64,000 nucleotides of DNA from Atopsyche davidsoni (GCA_022113835.1 JAILWY010000028.1:2294001-2358000), one strand, 5' to 3'; shown: positions 8,332 to 20,890, numbered from the stretch's first letter. Numbers and translations are program-made. The notes: generated by a model not told the origin, from the sequence alone.

Positions 8332-11300
8332 AATTTCGTTTAAAGCATAATAATTCTTATGTGTGTTAATAATAATTCGGGCTTTATTACTAACCATAAA
8401 AATAATCACATTCGCGAATTAATGGTATTGAATTAAACTTATTTTTTTTAAGCAATCGTTATCTTATTATTTTACAATTTTATTGCAGATAAATAATATA
8501 TTATACAGCCACCTTGAACTCATTGTAATTTATATATTTGTATTGATCCCGTTTAACTTGAAGTGTTCACGTATGCGCAAAAACTTATCTGTCCTCCTTG
8601 GGCTTTTTTTATGATAAGCTGATTGGTACGCAGTGTAGTTTAAAGGCGGAAAAAACGCTTTGAGTGCATCAAAAATAATAATAATAATAATAAAAAAACA
8701 ACACTTGCTACCGATTTACTATCAGCCTAAAGCAAATATTCATTTGTATATTTTTTTTATGCCTAAAGTAAATTGTCTAACATTTTATTGCGTCGCAGAG
8801 TGTGTATAAAGCTTTAGATTACATAAAAGCAATCGCAACAACAAATCGCCACAGTAAAATTGCAAAAAGGCTGTTAGTTTGATATAAAGTAAATTTTATA
8901 TCAAAACTAGCGCATTTCTCAGTTTGATCCCAGCAAGTCTGATAAATCGCTATTCGTTTTGGGTTTTTTTTTTATTTTTTCTATAACTGCATGCGTCACG
9001 ATGTTGATCAAAACACCACATTTTGGGCAAAAAAAAAAACGAGATTAATACCGTAAGAGTACATTTGCACCTGCCCAGGTAATAAATATTAATACTATTA
9101 ATATATATCTCAGTCTTCGCGTGCTTTTCCTCAAACAGGGTTGGCGACCACTTCACCGAATCTCCATGTATATTCATGGGTTTTTTTTATAGTAAGTAGT
9201 ATAGGTACTTTCATAAAACATCCCTCAACAATAAGTCCAGTTTCAGTCTTATAAAATATACCGATGCGTTTATTAAATTGCGTAAAAAAAATTAATTGAA
9301 TCAATAAATATTTAGTAAATATTATTTTTCTATTTAAAAATACGATTGCAGCCATAAATTTGCATATCCATTATCAACTGCAAAAATATTTACGCACGCT
9401 ATTAAATATAAAAAAATTGTGTGCATACATGCTCAATCGGAATTTTTCGCTTGCAATAATCTGATCAATCAGACCAGTCATCTTAATGGGACCACAGCTT
9501 GCGCATAAACCATGGGACAACCATATACTAAGCCCTAACAAGTATTGTGAATAACATAAAAGAAAATAAATAATCTTTGATTTTTTTGTTCTGCAAAGCA
9601 GGTCGATAAATCGAGACCTCAACATGTTGAGTATGGCCCATGATGGTGGTCTATGGGGCGACAATACCTCGTGGTCCCTGGCACCATGAAGAGCGAAAGT
9701 ACTCACAGACAAAAACGCCCTCAGTCTTTAAGCCAATTGGCTAAGGGATAAGGGCTGATTGCAAATCGTTCGCATGTGGTTTCACTGCTTAAAAAACACC
9801 CAAAATAAAGGGGCACTATTGGGTGATTGCAAATAGTGTCGCCGCGCGTGTAGGCTGCTTGAAGAGCGCCGTGTTTGCGGTGCATCAGTATTCCGATCGC
9901 GGAGCGCGTGTTTCGCGGCAGGAGTTTGCCAACGATCGCGGGCGGAATAATGATGATTATTAATCGCGAAAAGTGAAAACCACGCGTTGCGCAGAGGATC
10001 CCCAAGGTTCCACCAGGGCCGTGATGCAAGCCACCCCTCGGAGCAGAACTATCATCGACACCTGCGATTGTCTTTAGTGACAATAACCGCATCGGCTACT
10101 AGGAGCAGATGTAATATACCACGGTATAATATAAGCATGGTAGCTTCGCACTGTCAAATCAAAAGTCCTTTGGCGAGCGCTGCCAACGATCAACATCAAA
10201 ACATACAAGCGTGCGATAAATCACAAATCGTGTGATGCGAGCCGTTGTTATAGTTTAATATATTTACAATAATTATTAGAACAAATTTACACCGACGCTC
10301 TAGAGCCCAAGCATCGGGCCATATATCACCGTCATGGGCAGTACACAACAAATCGCATAACACGGTATAACATGGATTAAAATATAAAAGTGTAGTATAT
10401 ATATTGTCGAATGGTTCAAGTGGTATTTTGGTTTCCACCATAGCTCGGTATGGCCCTGACCTCCTATAAATTTTATTTACTGCTACAGAAAAAAAACACA
10501 AGAGGCATGGTAGAGTACTGAAATTCCCATAACTTCGAATGATCTGCAAAGCATTAACTAATGACTTACAGTGAATGCATTATTACATATTAACAGATGG
10601 TTAGTATAATACTAAAAAAAAAGAAAAAAATCTATTCTTACTTTGATAGTGGATAAATTTGTGATTGTATTCCGACCTTGATAGTAATATTTCTGGTAAT
10701 AACTCCAAAAGTCACCAGAATTTTTGACTTTTGGAGCTACTACTATAAATAAAGCATTACAATAGTATTTGCATAGTTTTAAATGTTTTTTTGGTACGAC
10801 GGATTATTTACGTAACTAAAATACCAACTAAAAAAATTAATGTGTATTTTGTAATTATATACACACAGTGCCGGTAAAGCTATAAAAAACAAATTAACCA
10901 AGTTTATATGATTGAATCGGTAAAATGTTAATGATCTATTTTTAATAGTTTTGTCTAAGGTTGCCTACACATGATACGATACTACTGACACCGAACGGTG
11001 ATTAGCCAATAGCGTCCTCGTTTGCGTTGTTTACTAAATAGTGGAATTTAATAATTATCAGTCGTGTTGTAATGTGTAAACTGCTTAAATGTCAAATACT
11101 TTATCAGAGAAATTCATAAAAAACTTAAGCAATCACTGCTCAATTGAATGTGAAAACGTAGAGCGATTGCTTTGTGAATATAATCATGTTAAATATTTTT
11201 AAAAGATTCTTATTAATCAAACTGGTCGTTGAAACGCTTTCACAAGTTGAAGTTTTCATATTAGTCTAAAAGAATATATAATGTAAGATACGCTGTACAT

Positions 11301-11982
11301 AATTTTTTATAAAAAAAAAATTATTTAACATTTAATGTGACTTTTTACGTCAAGTTATTATAAATATTATCTGCCATGCATTAGAACGCAAGCGTAGGAA
11401 CTTTTACTACTGTAATCTCCTAGCCACTTGACTAGCATATATTTGTTGTCCTAACCTAATATTTGTGATTTGTTTGGATGAAAAATCTAGAAAATATTTT
11501 TCAAATATACAATTTATTGATCTTCAATACAATATAACAAATGCATGTGTATATACATTTTACAAAAAAACCTTTTCCTGTAATAAATAATAATATTATC
11601 TGAGCCACTTACACAATAGTAACTATTGATTTTATACAATAATTAAATTTATTTCTTATAGTTAAAATGCGTATATAAAATGATTAGATTATTTCTCTAT
11701 ATAATATTTATAAATTTATTACATGTATTAAATAGGATTTAAATATTAATGATTTTACTAGTATGTGACAGAAAAATATACAAAATAAATAACCACGCGT
11801 TCGGATGAAAATGAGCTAATCGTCTTACCTGAATTAAAAAAAAAGATTATTTGAAGAGTGTCATCTATATGTAATTTTTTTAACTAAACTAAGATAAAAC
11901 AGCAGTCTGTAATAACTTGTTATTTTGTCACTAGATGTCACTCCTGTGTAAGCTCTCAGTTGACATCGTTGATGGGAAACGG
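8332..11982. other. Gene-poor repeat debris
   Basis: No gene I can support. Several open frames of 75-123 codons on the minus strand (9131-10549) change composition abruptly, have no splice logic and match nothing I know; the GC-rich core at about 9830-9960 looks like transposon DNA. The AACACCCAAAATAAAGGGG phrase near 9789 recurs at about 36050. Hairpins: 8874-8909 and 10703-10736. Dispersed motifs: AAGCCAATTGGCTAAGGGAT at 9731, TAATCTCCTAGCCACTTGAC at 11413. A candidate poly-A signal for Asterix (minus AATAAA) lies at 11648-11653. Confidence 0.5.
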
Positions 11983-12680
11983 CTAACTGCTTATGCCAAA
12001 CGGAGATAGCATGGGCTGAGGATTCTGCAGGTACGACATTACTACGGCAGAAATTGACAGCATAAACGAACTCAGGATCTAAAATACAAATAATATTTTA
12101 ATCCCCCATGTATCGATTCTGTTGAAATGTTCATGAAAAGAAAATGTATTTTGAAACTCATAAAGCAGAAACGATAAAAGGCAATCATTTGAAACGCTTC
12201 GATAAGCAACAAAATGTTGGAATTAAGCTGAAACCTGAGTTTCGCTTATTCAATACGAGGATATCACATAACACTAATAACAGTGATGTTTATTGATAAA
12301 ACAATTTTTATAAAGATAACATTTCTATAAGTTTAAGCGAAGAATTAACCAAATTTATTCTGTTATAGTATAATGTTACCTGTTTGGCATCATCTGTTAG
12401 TCTAGAGTTAGCAAAGCTGATGCATGAGCAGTAGAGGGCGGTCCATGCACACCACTTGAGGCGCATCATCAGTCCACACATGGAGAAAATCATTCCTAAA
12501 ATTATGACAGAACAATGTGAAAATTTGCCTTATGTTCACTTGTGTGCCAGTCAAAACCAGTATTTTACCTAGGATGTTCATATAATCTGTAGTCAAGTCT
12601 TCAGAAGGCAGAGAAGTAGCTGGAGGCGGCTTGAACCTCTGCTGCCTTTCGGGTCTTCTGGGATCTACGGTGGGCTGCAT
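11983..12680 (-). CDS. Asterix, PAT-complex subunit (WDR83OS family)
   Basis: Three exons: 12680-12569, 12495-12380, 12078-11983; 107 aa. All introns are GT-AG and phases agree (1, 0). Asterix pairs with CCDC47 in the PAT complex of the ER membrane, which shields partly hydrophilic transmembrane helices during multipass-protein insertion. The N-terminus has the family's Asp-Pro-Arg-Arg-Pro phrase and a Lys-Pro-Pro-Pro stretch (residues 6-21). Then come Tyr-Met-Asn-Ile-Leu-Gly at the first junction, the Leu-Lys-Trp-Cys-Ala-Trp block (about residues 49-54), Ser-Phe-Ala-Asn-Ser-Arg, and the near-invariant C-terminal [12 protein letters not shown]. Length matches animal orthologues (about 106 aa). 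It is transcribed divergently from CCDC51, 528 bp away. Confidence 0.95.
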
Positions 12681-13208
12681 TTTCTGAATAATACGGATGA
12701 ATCCATAAATTTAAAAACACAAACAATTTCAAAATAACATTTTTAATGCAAATTATATTTACTTGTAGTTGAATGTGCTAATTTACAAATTAAAAGGGCT
12801 TAAATTATGACGTCGACGAACAGTTATACGGCGATTTAGTGATAACTTGACAACGAAATAAGATTGACAGAAATTTAAGGTCTTGCCATTATAAAAAAAA
12901 GTTCATATAATTTTTTTTAAATATATGATATATTGATTGTGCAATGATAAAAAACTCATTTTAATTTAAGTATTTACATTTTATTTTAACTGAATATTAT
13001 TTTTATCACCTAACTTATTTATTTGCTGATTTTTCTATTTGTATCACAGGGAATATTGACACTGGCAAACTTTCACAAATCCGTACTTAGATTTAGTTTT
13101 CTAGGAGAAGAATAATGTCAAGATTATGTGTGACGTGATGCGATCGCGGTGTCTCCGAAATAAAATACAAAACAAATAAACGGCGTTGCATAAGCGGGAA
13201 ATGTGAGG
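12681..13208. promoter_or_regulatory. Shared promoter region, Asterix / CCDC51
   Basis: The start codons of Asterix (12680, minus) and CCDC51 (13209, plus) are 528 bp apart with no other gene between, so both promoters and 5' leaders must lie here. No clear TATA box or CpG island stands out. An in-frame TAA at 13191-13193 just upstream of the CCDC51 ATG marks 5' leader sequence. Confidence 0.55.
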
Positions 13209-15369
13209 ATGGCCAAACGATTCGGGGATATGTTTGCTAAGCTCCGCGGATCATTAGAAAATAACCTTAAAAATGGGGAACTACTCAATAAGAAGGCGGA
13301 GATTATATCCCAAATCGATCTACTCAAAAGTAAAATGCCAACCATCAACGATGGTCTGGATGCCATGAAGAACCTGCCAAAGAAGATCCCGGAGTTTAAA
13401 ATCCAGACTTCTTTTAAAGATGCGATGTCAAGATACGAAAAGTTCACAGGGGTTGATGAGGTCTTACTTTTACAGAGGACAGTGGTGGAAGCTCAGGTGA
13501 GTTACTCATAAAAAGTAATAAGCAAGAAGGTTCCCTACATATAATTAAAAACAATTATAAATAAATACTTTACACGCTACTTGTTATAAATGACTTTCCT
13601 CCAAAAAATGTTAGAATCCACTGTATTTTGTAATCAATATATTAAATGTAAATTGAAGGAAGAATGAATATAGCACATTTCTACATATAATTTTCTGGAG
13701 GACGTAGTGATATGATGAACTGCAATTAAATGGAGTGTTTTTACTAAATATTTTAGGACAAGTTTATTCACGCCCAAGATCTGAGACGAGAAGCCGGAGC
13801 TAAATTGTTAAGCATGCAACGAAGACTTAAGGAAATCCACGACGAGATGCAAAACACCCCTAAAGGAGACGAGAAATACCTTAGGCTGGTTACAGACGAA
13901 CACAAGGTGCGTTGTTACCAAACCTATTTATACCAAATTATTTTTTTAACATTATCAATATTCTAATTCATTCAATCATTTTTGAGGAATATCATAATCT
14001 TATCGCATAATTTAGGTTTATTAGGGTTAAGCAAAAAAACACTTGTACAATGCATAATGTAGGATCTAGCTTTTTCACGAGTGTCCTGCACAACCCCAGC
14101 TTCTCTGTTTTATTGCATCTTATCTCTTTGAATTCCTTGCATAATATTGATACATGAAGTGAATGTGTGGGTTTTTTCATTGCAGACGATTATCGAAGAA
14201 CAACATTTGAGAAAAGACTTCGGAACAATAGAGCGCGAGGAGAGAGAACACTTCAACACTATGTCAGCAGCTGTCAAGCTTAGCCACGAGAGAGAAAGAG
14301 CCCACGCAGACCGTAACAAGTACTGGTACATCGTAGCTTCTTTAATAGGTATCTATTTTTTTGAGTACTGCACATTTGCCTCATTGATTTTATGTGATGG
14401 TTCCTCATGGTTCATATTTTACTAGCCGCCGTGTCAATGCGCTCCCTAAGACGTACATCTTCTGAACATGAAACACAACTTACTAAAAATTATCAAACCT
14501 AAGCAATTCAATGAGTCTAAGCCGAAGTCTGTATATTAGAGAACAGAATAGACCTGCTTGTACGCACAGTATATATTTCGTGTGTGTATCCTTACTAATT
14601 ATATTTCCTATCCGGTGTATTTATATACCTAATCGAACCCTCTTTTACTAAATCCAGGAGCTCATTAATATCAGCCAGTTGATGGTATATTTTTTAAAAG
14701 GCACGGCGTTTGGAGTGTTGGGTTCGACTGTGAATAACCGGATAAAGATGGCAGAGTTCCGTGAGCTGCTAACGCAACAGGGGGATAGAGGCGTTCTGCC
14801 CGTCAGTGGCACTGGCGGGGCCAGAGGACCGGTGGTGTCTTCTATAGACGTGGTCAAGCAGCAACAGCAGCTTAAAGACTTGGAGATGAGAATCGCGGCC
14901 ATTTCCACCAATCAAGGAACAATCATGGGTAAAACATTCTTCTATTAAATATGCAATATTTATACCAATTTATAACGGTTTATTGAAACTCCACTTCAAG
15001 TTATAACAATTTAAAACTTTCTTATTTAATTTTTTCAATTTGTATTTACATGGTCGTTCACGAGTATTATGGTTATTATAAGCTCTGTGCTCTCTTGTAG
15101 ATCACATTCGTACTACAGACAAATACATTGCAAACCAGTTCATGGAGACCAAGCGACTCATCGTGCAAGCTACGGCAACGAGCGTGAAGTCCGATAAGGC
15201 TCTAAAGGAAGCCATCGCCGCATCGGCCTACGTGCCGTCGGAGTTTGCTCCTGAACCGCTGCCGCCCAAGACCATCTGGTCGGATATAGACAAGGAGGCA
15301 CTGAAACTGACCGCTTTTGTTGGCTTTGTGTCATTGCTGCTTTTCGGAATAATAGGCAAGATGAGCTAA
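13209..15369 (+). CDS. CCDC51: CCDC51 / MITOK-like mitochondrial K+ channel subunit
   Basis: Five exons: 13209-13496, 13757-13906, 14186-14348, 14701-14928, 15101-15369; 365 aa; phases 0,0,1,1. The mammalian homologue forms the pore of the ATP-sensitive potassium channel of the inner mitochondrial membrane. Residues about 30-190 are charged and helical (coiled coil). A first hydrophobic segment at about 192-209 spans the exon 3/4 junction, and a second lies at about 345-362, three residues before the end: the two-TM layout of MITOK. I chose ATG 13209 because an in-frame stop lies 18 nt upstream in the same exon. The acceptor at 14699-14700 was chosen because the earlier AGs at 14657, 14673 and 14678 all hit stops in the required phase. 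A possible ATTAAA poly-A signal lies at 15467. Confidence 0.88.
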
Positions 15370-18047
15370 TGCGAGATAGATGCCAATTTCGATGTTTTTT
15401 TTGCATTTGATATATTGTTTTTGCTGAGCTGTTTCATTTCTAAAGTATGCCTTGAATTGGAATATTATTAAACAAGCATTACCGATTCTCATTATTGTAT
15501 AATAATCTGTTGCTTAATGATATATTATTTATAAAATCCAGTCAAGAGTCAATCTCTAATCTAATTTTTAGACTTAAAATAATTTGCTTAATTTTTTAAT
15601 TAGCTAAATAACATTGTATATGAAAGACTTCACGCCGAGATAAAAAATATGGACAATTATAAATAGTTATGATACTGTTTCTGAAAGAACAATTAGTATA
15701 TGTTTTGTTTGAGTGATTGGACTTACTCGTTTGATTTTCAATTAAACAAGGCTTTAGAAAAAGAAAAGAATAAGGATTTTTGCATCCGTTTTTATTAAAT
15801 GTGATCCCCTTAGTTTAAGTAAGCAAATTTACTTTTTAAATATAACGCTAAATATTTTATTTAAATAAACTTATAAACATTGTATAGTAGTATAAGTATA
15901 TTTATATTTCATACCTACAAAAAGAAACCTTTAAAAACTTCGAGTACTTAAAATGCAAAATTCAATGTTTTCTTCGGAAGACGTATCTAAAAAATATTTT
16001 GATACTGTAATAATAAATATTATATAACATATCTTGCCAGAAAGAGTACAGAATTCCTAATATTAAAGAGTCAATATGAATATCCATTTTTTAAATTTAT
16101 TATAAGCGAGTAAAAACATTTTAATACGTTCTATTGCAATTCTGTTTTGTTTTTTATATCATGAATTTATTGTATCTTGAGACATTAATATTACACTGTT
16201 GATACTGTTATTTGTTTTTTTTTATTACCACGTGTTTAAAAACATCAAAACAAACTAGCGTGAAAGCTTTATGCAGGAGAAAGTTTTTATTCTAAGTGCA
16301 ACGAAGAACCGCAGAAGTGATGCTTATTATGTTACTTGCATCAAAGTAACGGTATTTTTTTTGTTTTCTTGTATCCTATAGTCGGATAGTCATTAAACTT
16401 GTTTTTCGTTCTGATGATTGAGATAATCATGTTCTCAATTTTTGGTTTATTGGCAAATAGTTTCTCCAGCATGCTGGGTCGGCGAACCTAGACTAGTTTC
16501 GCCAACCTAGCACGTCGGCGAAACTAGACGCGTCTTTGTCATCAGATGCCTCTCCTCAGAGAAGTTCAAAGTTAAATTAAAGAAAAGAAGTGTTTTAATT
16601 ATTTTTTTTATTAAAAAACACAATCATTAAAATTTTTCATTTGTGTCCATTTTGCACGAACACAACTGATCTTAGTTCGTTTAGAATTTTAGTCGAATAA
16701 ACACTAAAGGTCCGTTTATATGATAAATGATAAAGCAATATTATTAATACACGCAAAATGCACGTGTTATCCACGTTGCAGCACCTCGCTACCGTGAATT
16801 AAAAAAAACCAATTAACATAAGATTATCTGCAGATTTTTGATATTCTAATCACTCAAAAAATATAAATGTACTGACTAGGCTGGTTGTGATTAGAAGTGA
16901 AAATATTAATATTGGCTTGTAATTAATTTCTGACACATACGAAAACTTTTTCACTGAATTTATTAACAATCGATAAATTATAAAGCAGTCTCAGGTCTTT
17001 CGCAATTTTGCGATTAGTAAAAAATTAGAAAAGGCAACGAAACTAATTTTGTTTACATATAAATTATTTAGATAGTAGCAAGGTAGCCGTCACTGTGGTC
17101 AATGAAATGTATATTTATTATTAACAGGACCTTCAATGTATTGTTCGCGTAAATTAAAAATAATTTTATTTTTCAATGGACACCAACATATTTTTCAGTC
17201 AAAGAATGCCATACATATGAACAAGAAACATGGTTTTATTTATTAGTATTGAAAAAATAATCTTTCATACTTCATCAAACTGAAAAGTATATAAGAGCAC
17301 CTCTACTTCAGCCATCAACGTGCAGCTAGCTAAATTAGACTAAAATTAGCGTCGCTTTGCCACACATGACCAATGAGCCTATAATCGTACGATAAGGGTT
17401 CAATATACATGAATGATGAATCAAATCAAAAATAAATTGACGGCTATTTAGATTTATAAAACAAGAAACTAAGACATAATTAATTTACTAAGAATGAACA
17501 AAATATATAAAGACATAACATAACAAGTCTCCCCAACCTCCTGGTTATTGCAATAATAGGCTTTATTTACATTTTAACATTACGCAGATCTATAAAAAAC
17601 ATGTAAATATAATAATTATGTCGTTAGCTCTAAGAGGCACTGTATTTTGCACTATGAAAGGGCTGCACCCGGTATTGCTACAATCTCGTCCAGAGATACG
17701 ATCGGGACTCGACAAATGGCAAAAGTAAAGCCAATAAGTTTTTATCTTTTCATATAAGTCATGCACGATAATCAAAGTATCTCAAAAACCTCAAAAAAAT
17801 AATTTATCTGAAAGCAAGCATGACCTGCAGCACAAGCAGTCGGGTTCAGCCGCAGGCCTGCAGCTGTATTCAGTGCACAAGATATAAAAACTTAATCATC
17901 GAGTGCCGTGACGTGAAGCACTCTCGGGATTGTGGATTTTCAACGGGCGCAGTGAAAATATCTACTTGTATTTATACTTTTGGCATTTCAATATAGGATA
18001 GGCAATGGGTTTTAAGATGTATGAATTGCACGCCGGAGATGATCACA

Positions 18048-18053
18048 TTTATT
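18048..18053 (-). terminator. Poly-A signal of SGT1
   Basis: The minus strand reads AATAAA about 130 nt downstream of the SGT1 stop codon, a normal place for cleavage and polyadenylation of a short 3' UTR. Confidence 0.55.
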
Positions 18054-18163
18054 GAAACGAGCCGCTATCACCACAATAACGGTTCGTTGGACTCTAAATG
18101 TGTGTGAGAATAGAACGGTTGTGGGATCGACGGTCGGTGAGCTCAGTTTGTTGTTGTGTCGGC

Positions 18164-18180
18164 GGGGGGGGGGGGGGGGG
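18164..18180. repeat. 17-base G/C homopolymer just after the SGT1 stop
   Basis: Seventeen consecutive G on the plus strand (C on the SGT1 sense strand) begin three bases past the stop codon. Such a run is length-unstable and error-prone in sequencing, so the true length may differ. Confidence 0.85.
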
Positions 18181-18183
18181 TAT

Positions 18184-19523
18184 CTAATTGTCCCACTTCT
18201 TGAACTCCATTCCGTCGGGGGGCTTGATCTCCACTTTGTCCTTGGATACCTCGTTCCAATTCGTACTGAGAACTGTTCCTCCGGATTCCATCTGTGAACA
18301 TACATAGATGCGTAACTATGGAGCCTGAAGCCTAATTTCTTTTGTAGTTGAATTATCGTGTGTGCTTGCACCTTTGCTATATATATACGAAGACAACATC
18401 TATTTAATAAACATTCATTCACTTTCAGATATTCAATTGTTAGCAAAAGATATAATTCATATAATATTGAAATCATATAGCTGTGATTGATAGCAGAAAG
18501 CCGTGTGAATAATAGAAAATCTACGGCTAAGGACTTACATAACTTTTGTTCATAGCTTTTCTGACTTCATCGCTGCCACCGCCGTAGATCTGTTCAAAGA
18601 GCTGCTTCAAGGCCGCTTCTCCCACGGGCTTCTCTTCAGCTTCCTGTAAAATGAAATGAGAAATTCACTATTTTCAGTCCTCAGTGGAATTCCATTGTTT
18701 TAAGTTTAATGATCTTTTTCATATTTTTTTACCAAGCAACAAGCTTTGCCAATGGACTTATTTGCCGCGATGTGACTAGCAATCCACAGAAAAAAAAATA
18801 TGTGAGTTTACCTGTTTAATGATATCTTTCTCAATTTTATCCCAGTCTCGGGCTACGGAGCAGGAACTCGGGTATTTGGGGCCACTTGGGGGACCGGAGG
18901 CATCGAGGACAGCTGAAACAGCAAATTGCCAAGTAAAGCCAATTACCACTTATATATGGGACGGCAAGCCATTGTTTCCTATGATGTTGTAATATTGTTA
19001 ATAGTAAAAGATGTAAAATATTTATAGTAAAAATAAGCTCTAGTTTGGCTTCCAGTCGGCGATAGAGAAGCGGCCAGGGAACGCTAATTTTGAGTAATTT
19101 ATTCAAGCCTTCATTCCTTGGGGGTTTAGAACGAGGAAACCCTCTGTACGGACTCGAAGGATCCATACAGCTTATATTGAAAGACTTCTCAAATTCAACT
19201 CATCTTTATGTTTCTGTGTGAAGTCTAATTTTGGAATGACATACCTTGGGGTATGGGTTTGATATCGGTATTTTCGGGTTCCCCTTCGAGCAGGTTCCAG
19301 TGAAAGCCATCTCGCTTCCGCAGCTTGACTTCCAGCTTGGAGGCCGTCACTGTCAAGGAGCACAGGTCGGGTACCACAGGATGCCGCAGCTCCAGCTCCA
19401 AGCTGTATTCCGCTTCCGAACCAGGCACTGGCGCCGACACTGACAACTGTATTAGTAACACATTAGTAATAATTAATCTATACAAAAAATCTAGTATTTT
19501 AGTGTTGCTTCATAAACTATGTA

Positions 19524-19574
<51 letters not shown>

Positions 19575-20368
19575 CATTCAATGCATAAAACTGCATGCAT
19601 AGTAAATAGCTTATAGTAAATAGTTAAATAGCTTTACACAGATTATTTTATATCATTTTTTGAATCGAAATATTACTTATTAAATATTGCTTACTGTTCT
19701 CTCCGCATAGTTAACTTTTACTGATTCTTTCGAGGCATTTTTTAAGAGGATTGTGATAACAACGAGGGAGTCAGTCTGGTACCAGTCATGTTTGATTTTC
19801 GGTTTCTGCACAGGACAACTCTGAAAAAAAAACTCATAATATAGTGCGTACCAAATATTAATGTTATGAAATATATCCCTGATATTTATTTATGAAAAGA
19901 TAGTGTTTGGTAATTTGACATGTTGCAAAATACTACAAACTATCATTGGTTTACCGGGCAACATCTTCAATAAAATGCAATCCATTGTAACGCTTTCCCG
20001 TTTAATCCCAACTCACCTTGCTTTGTTAGTCATACTCAAACATATTCACTGGAATTGTAACACTCATCGTGCAAAATGTGAATTTAAGTACTAAACTAAT
20101 AAATTATTACATTTTATTATGCATTATTTCAAACTTTCTTTAAAAAAATATATTATTAGTCCCAAGAAATAAGCAAAAGCTGAATATATTTACTATGAAA
20201 ACTTGTACTGAAATAAGTTAAATCTTGAATTTATACAATTTGTGAAATACTATTATATTCACAAAGTAAGAAAGAAATCTTGGAGAAATCTAAAAATATT
20301 TTTTCACATAACCTAAAAGTTACCTCAGGCAAGACAGAATTTTGGTCTTCCGCAGTCGCGCTCGCCAT
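18184..20368 (-). CDS. SGT1 co-chaperone (SUGT1 family), no TPR
   Basis: Six exons: 20368-20324, 19820-19695, 19446-19245, 18912-18812, 18643-18539, 18291-18184; 228 aa; phases 0,0,1,0,0. SGT1 is an HSP90 co-chaperone linked to SKP1-cullin ligases, kinetochore assembly and innate immune receptors. The CS domain occupies about residues 20-110, opening with Lys-His-Asp-Trp-Tyr-Gln and including Asn-Tyr-Ala-Glu at an exon end and the Lys-Leu-Arg-Lys-Arg stretch. The SGS domain covers about 145-228: [23 protein letters not shown], and a Lys-Pro-Pro-Asp-Gly-Met-Glu end. There is no N-terminal TPR domain, as in insects. The gene is head to head with NitFhit (482 bp between start codons). Confidence 0.95.
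19524..19573. repeat. (TA)n microsatellite in an SGT1 intron
   Basis: An uninterrupted TA run of about 45 bases lies in the intron between exons 19820-19695 and 19446-19245. It is likely length-polymorphic. Confidence 0.9.
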
Positions 20369-20410
20369 CCTTCTCGGGCTGAACCGTAATAAGTTGCTCA
20401 ACGTTTCAGG

Positions 20411-20890
20411 AATTATTTTTTTGTAATAGCCGTGTGGTTTGGTGTTTTTTAAATGTTTTTAGAAGTTTCCAAAAAACAAACAATCACCATATCGACATCC
20501 TTGCGGAGTTGGTATCTTCATGTTGGCAACGCGTGCACTCTGAACTGAGGGGACTTGTCAAAGACAAAGCTGTCAGGAGTTGAGTTTTTTATATAAATCT
20601 GGGCATATTATGGCGGTAAATCTGCACATAAAATCGAAAACTTAAAATATGTACTTTTTATTTTGTATTAGTCGTGTGATTTGACGTTTTAAGTGCTTTT
20701 AGAAGTTTCCGAAAATCAAACAATTATCATAAAGACATCCTTGCGGAGTTGATATCTTCATGTTGGCAACGCGTGTACTTTGGACTGAGAAGACCTGTCA
20801 AAGGCAAAGCTGTCAGACGTTAAGTTTTTTAGATTAATCTGAGGATATTATGCTGGTAAGTCTGCACTTAAATTTAAAAGCATCAAATAT
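20411..20890. repeat. 240-bp tandem duplication in the SGT1/NitFhit promoter
   Basis: Copy A (about 20411-20650) and copy B (about 20651-20890) align at an offset of exactly 240 bp without visible indels. Shared blocks include AGAAGTTTCC, GACATCCTTGCGGAGTTG, ATCTTCATGTTGGCAACGCG, AAAGCTGTCAG and the ATATTATG start. Point differences are scattered over both copies. The block is the shared promoter and 5' leader zone of the two divergent genes. Each copy ends with an ATG, one more codon and a splice donor: ATG GCG|GTAAAT at 20610, ATG CTG|GTAAGT at 20850. Confidence 0.9.
20610..20615 (+). other. Alternative NitFhit first exon in copy A
   Basis: ATG GCG followed by GTAAAT is the counterpart, 240 bp upstream, of the proposed NitFhit start exon. 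Splicing to 21340 would also keep frame, giving Met-Ala instead of Met-Leu before Arg-Pro-Leu. The donor is weaker (GTAAAT against GTAAGT). Confidence 0.4.

Larger units (their letters stand above)
15370..18183. other. Convergent intergenic region, CCDC51 / SGT1
   Basis: This is 3' flank of both genes. AATAAA (plus) at 15864-15869 and ATTAAA at 15467-15472 could end CCDC51. A hairpin with an 11-bp stem, CTAGTTTCGCC ... GGCGAAACTAG, lies at about 16492-16526. A fragment of the LINE tail (minus sense, GCCTCTCCTCAG) lies at about 16547-16558. No gene seen. Confidence 0.5.

Noticed and set aside
9131..10549. Run of minus-strand open frames of 74-123 codons
   Set aside because: Composition changes within frames, no splice-site logic, no domain resemblance and overlaps with repeat pieces; treated as transposon debris.
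14657..14678. Earlier acceptor AGs for CCDC51 exon 4
   Set aside because: Joining at 14657, 14673 or 14678 in phase 1 meets a stop within a few codons; 14700 gives the conserved Gly-Thr-Ala-Phe continuation of the first transmembrane segment.
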